A DNA stretch of 64,000 nucleotides from Lactobacillus colini (GTDB lineage: Bacteria; Bacillota; Bacilli; Lactobacillales; Lactobacillaceae), in NCBI RefSeq assembly GCF_017874575.1, contig NZ_JAGGLU010000007.1:47754-111753 (forward strand), written 5' to 3'. Below the pieces are notes generated by a model that searched no databases, was not told where the DNA came from, and saw nothing but the letters and a program-made list of their open reading frames with translations. Below are positions 63,841 through 64,000 of the stretch, one piece after another. How positions within the stretch are numbered: the first letter of the stretch is position 1; each line of letters begins with the position of its first letter. Made by a program: the position numbers and the translations under genes.

Positions 63841-63863
63841 CCCATAATTTTATTCAACACCGT

Positions 63864-63893
63864 ATAAAAAAAGACTACCTAGTGGTAGTCTTT
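63864..63893 (-). terminator. Terminator of the tRNA genes
   Basis: AAAGACTACC (63870-63879) pairs perfectly with GGTAGTCTTT (63884-63893), loop TAGT, with seven Ts on the minus strand. Confidence 0.88.
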
Positions 63894-63906
63894 CTTCATA
63901 TACGGA

Positions 63907-63979
63907 TGGAGGATACAGGGTTCGAACCTGTGACCTCCTGCTTGTAAGGCAGATGCTCTCCCAGCTGAGCTAATCCTCC
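63907..63979 (-). tRNA. tRNA-Val (anticodon UAC)
   Basis: The minus strand gives GGAGGAT at the 5' end (63979-63973), pairing with ATCCTCC at the 3' end (complement of 63908-63914). The D arm is TTAGCTCAGCTGGGAGAGC, the anticodon loop CTTACAA gives TAC, and the T loop is TTCGAAC. CCA is not encoded. Confidence 0.95.
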
Positions 63980-63984
63980 AAAAG

Positions 63985-64000
63985 TGACCCGTACGGGATT
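63985..64000 (-). tRNA. 3' end of another tRNA (cut by window edge, possibly tRNA-Lys)
   Basis: The last 16 bases, on the minus strand, read AATCCCGTACGGGTCA: the T loop and T-stem end, then an acceptor strand ACGGGTC and discriminator A. The implied 5' acceptor GACCCGT would fit a tRNA-Lys, but the anticodon is outside the window. Confidence 0.6.

Noticed and set aside
1..64000. CRISPR arrays, prophage genes, replication or conjugation genes
   Set aside because: No regularly spaced direct repeats, phage structural genes or plasmid functions were found on reading both strands.

Overview
The window is low-GC (roughly 36% by eye) Firmicute DNA that looks like a chromosome segment of a Lactobacillus of the acidophilus/gasseri/johnsonii group. 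The pointers are the SAM-III (SMK-box) leader on metK, T-box leaders on argS and leuS, the yhaO-yhaN-yhaM and pbp1A block, CcpA-type cre sites, many PTS genes, and PD-(D/E)XK (Rpn-type) transposase elements with the sequence style of these lactobacilli. The species cannot be fixed from the sequence alone.

From 1 to about 36.4 kb is an accessory carbohydrate region. (1) 1-6 kb: a galactoside operon on the minus strand: LacI regulator, lactose/cellobiose-type PTS EIIC, a DUF3284 protein, GH36 alpha-galactosidase and GH42 beta-galactosidase (cut by the window edge). (2) 6-13 kb: a gene graveyard with the tail of an AraC regulator, an exported carboxylesterase, an AraC/RpiR regulator pair, and divergently nanE plus a glucose-family PTS EIICBA. 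This set could import N-acetylmannosamine and epimerise it with no need for nanA or nanK. (3) 13-20.8 kb: a decay zone. Two Rpn-type elements of about 0.93 kb each have their left end directly against a truncated gene, a diacetyl/acetoin reductase and a GH38 alpha-mannosidase. A stand-alone C-terminal Rpn fragment follows the second. Between them are a DUF4143 ATPase, a nitronate monooxygenase with a divergent LysR regulator, and a possible rhodanese remnant. (4) 20.8-36.4 kb: pgmB, an AraC regulator, a GH3 hexosaminidase-type enzyme with an HSL-type esterase, a SemiSWEET, an operon MFS - GH43 (subfamily-24-like) - GH78 rhamnosidase - GH43, a GH2 enzyme, and a second AraC regulator.

The strongest new observation is an exact 12-base motif (TATGTCGATTTC and its complement). 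I found it only in three intergenic regions, always on the same strand relative to the gene and 83-98 bases upstream of the start of pgmB, GH3 and the MFS/GH operon. It probably marks a regulon of the AraC protein encoded between the first two sites. All the enzymes of this regulon lack signal peptides, so they should act on imported oligosaccharides. The GH mix suggests arabinogalactan-like or rhamnosylated plant glycans.

From 36.4 to 64 kb the window is mostly core housekeeping on the minus strand: yhaM/N/O and yheA, PBP1A, a CtpE-like P-type ATPase, fba, argS, an L,D-transpeptidase, a PBP5-type carboxypeptidase, NAD(P)HX dehydratase, a MurJ/SpoVB-type flippase, leuS, a DHA2 drug exporter and metK. 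Plus-strand genes are an RluA pseudouridine synthase, tRNA-Leu(CAG), a PAP2 phosphatase and a YibE/F pair. tRNA-Val(UAC) and a cut-off tRNA lie at the right edge. A possible unannotated small RNA with its own promoter and terminator lies at about 53.87-53.97 kb.
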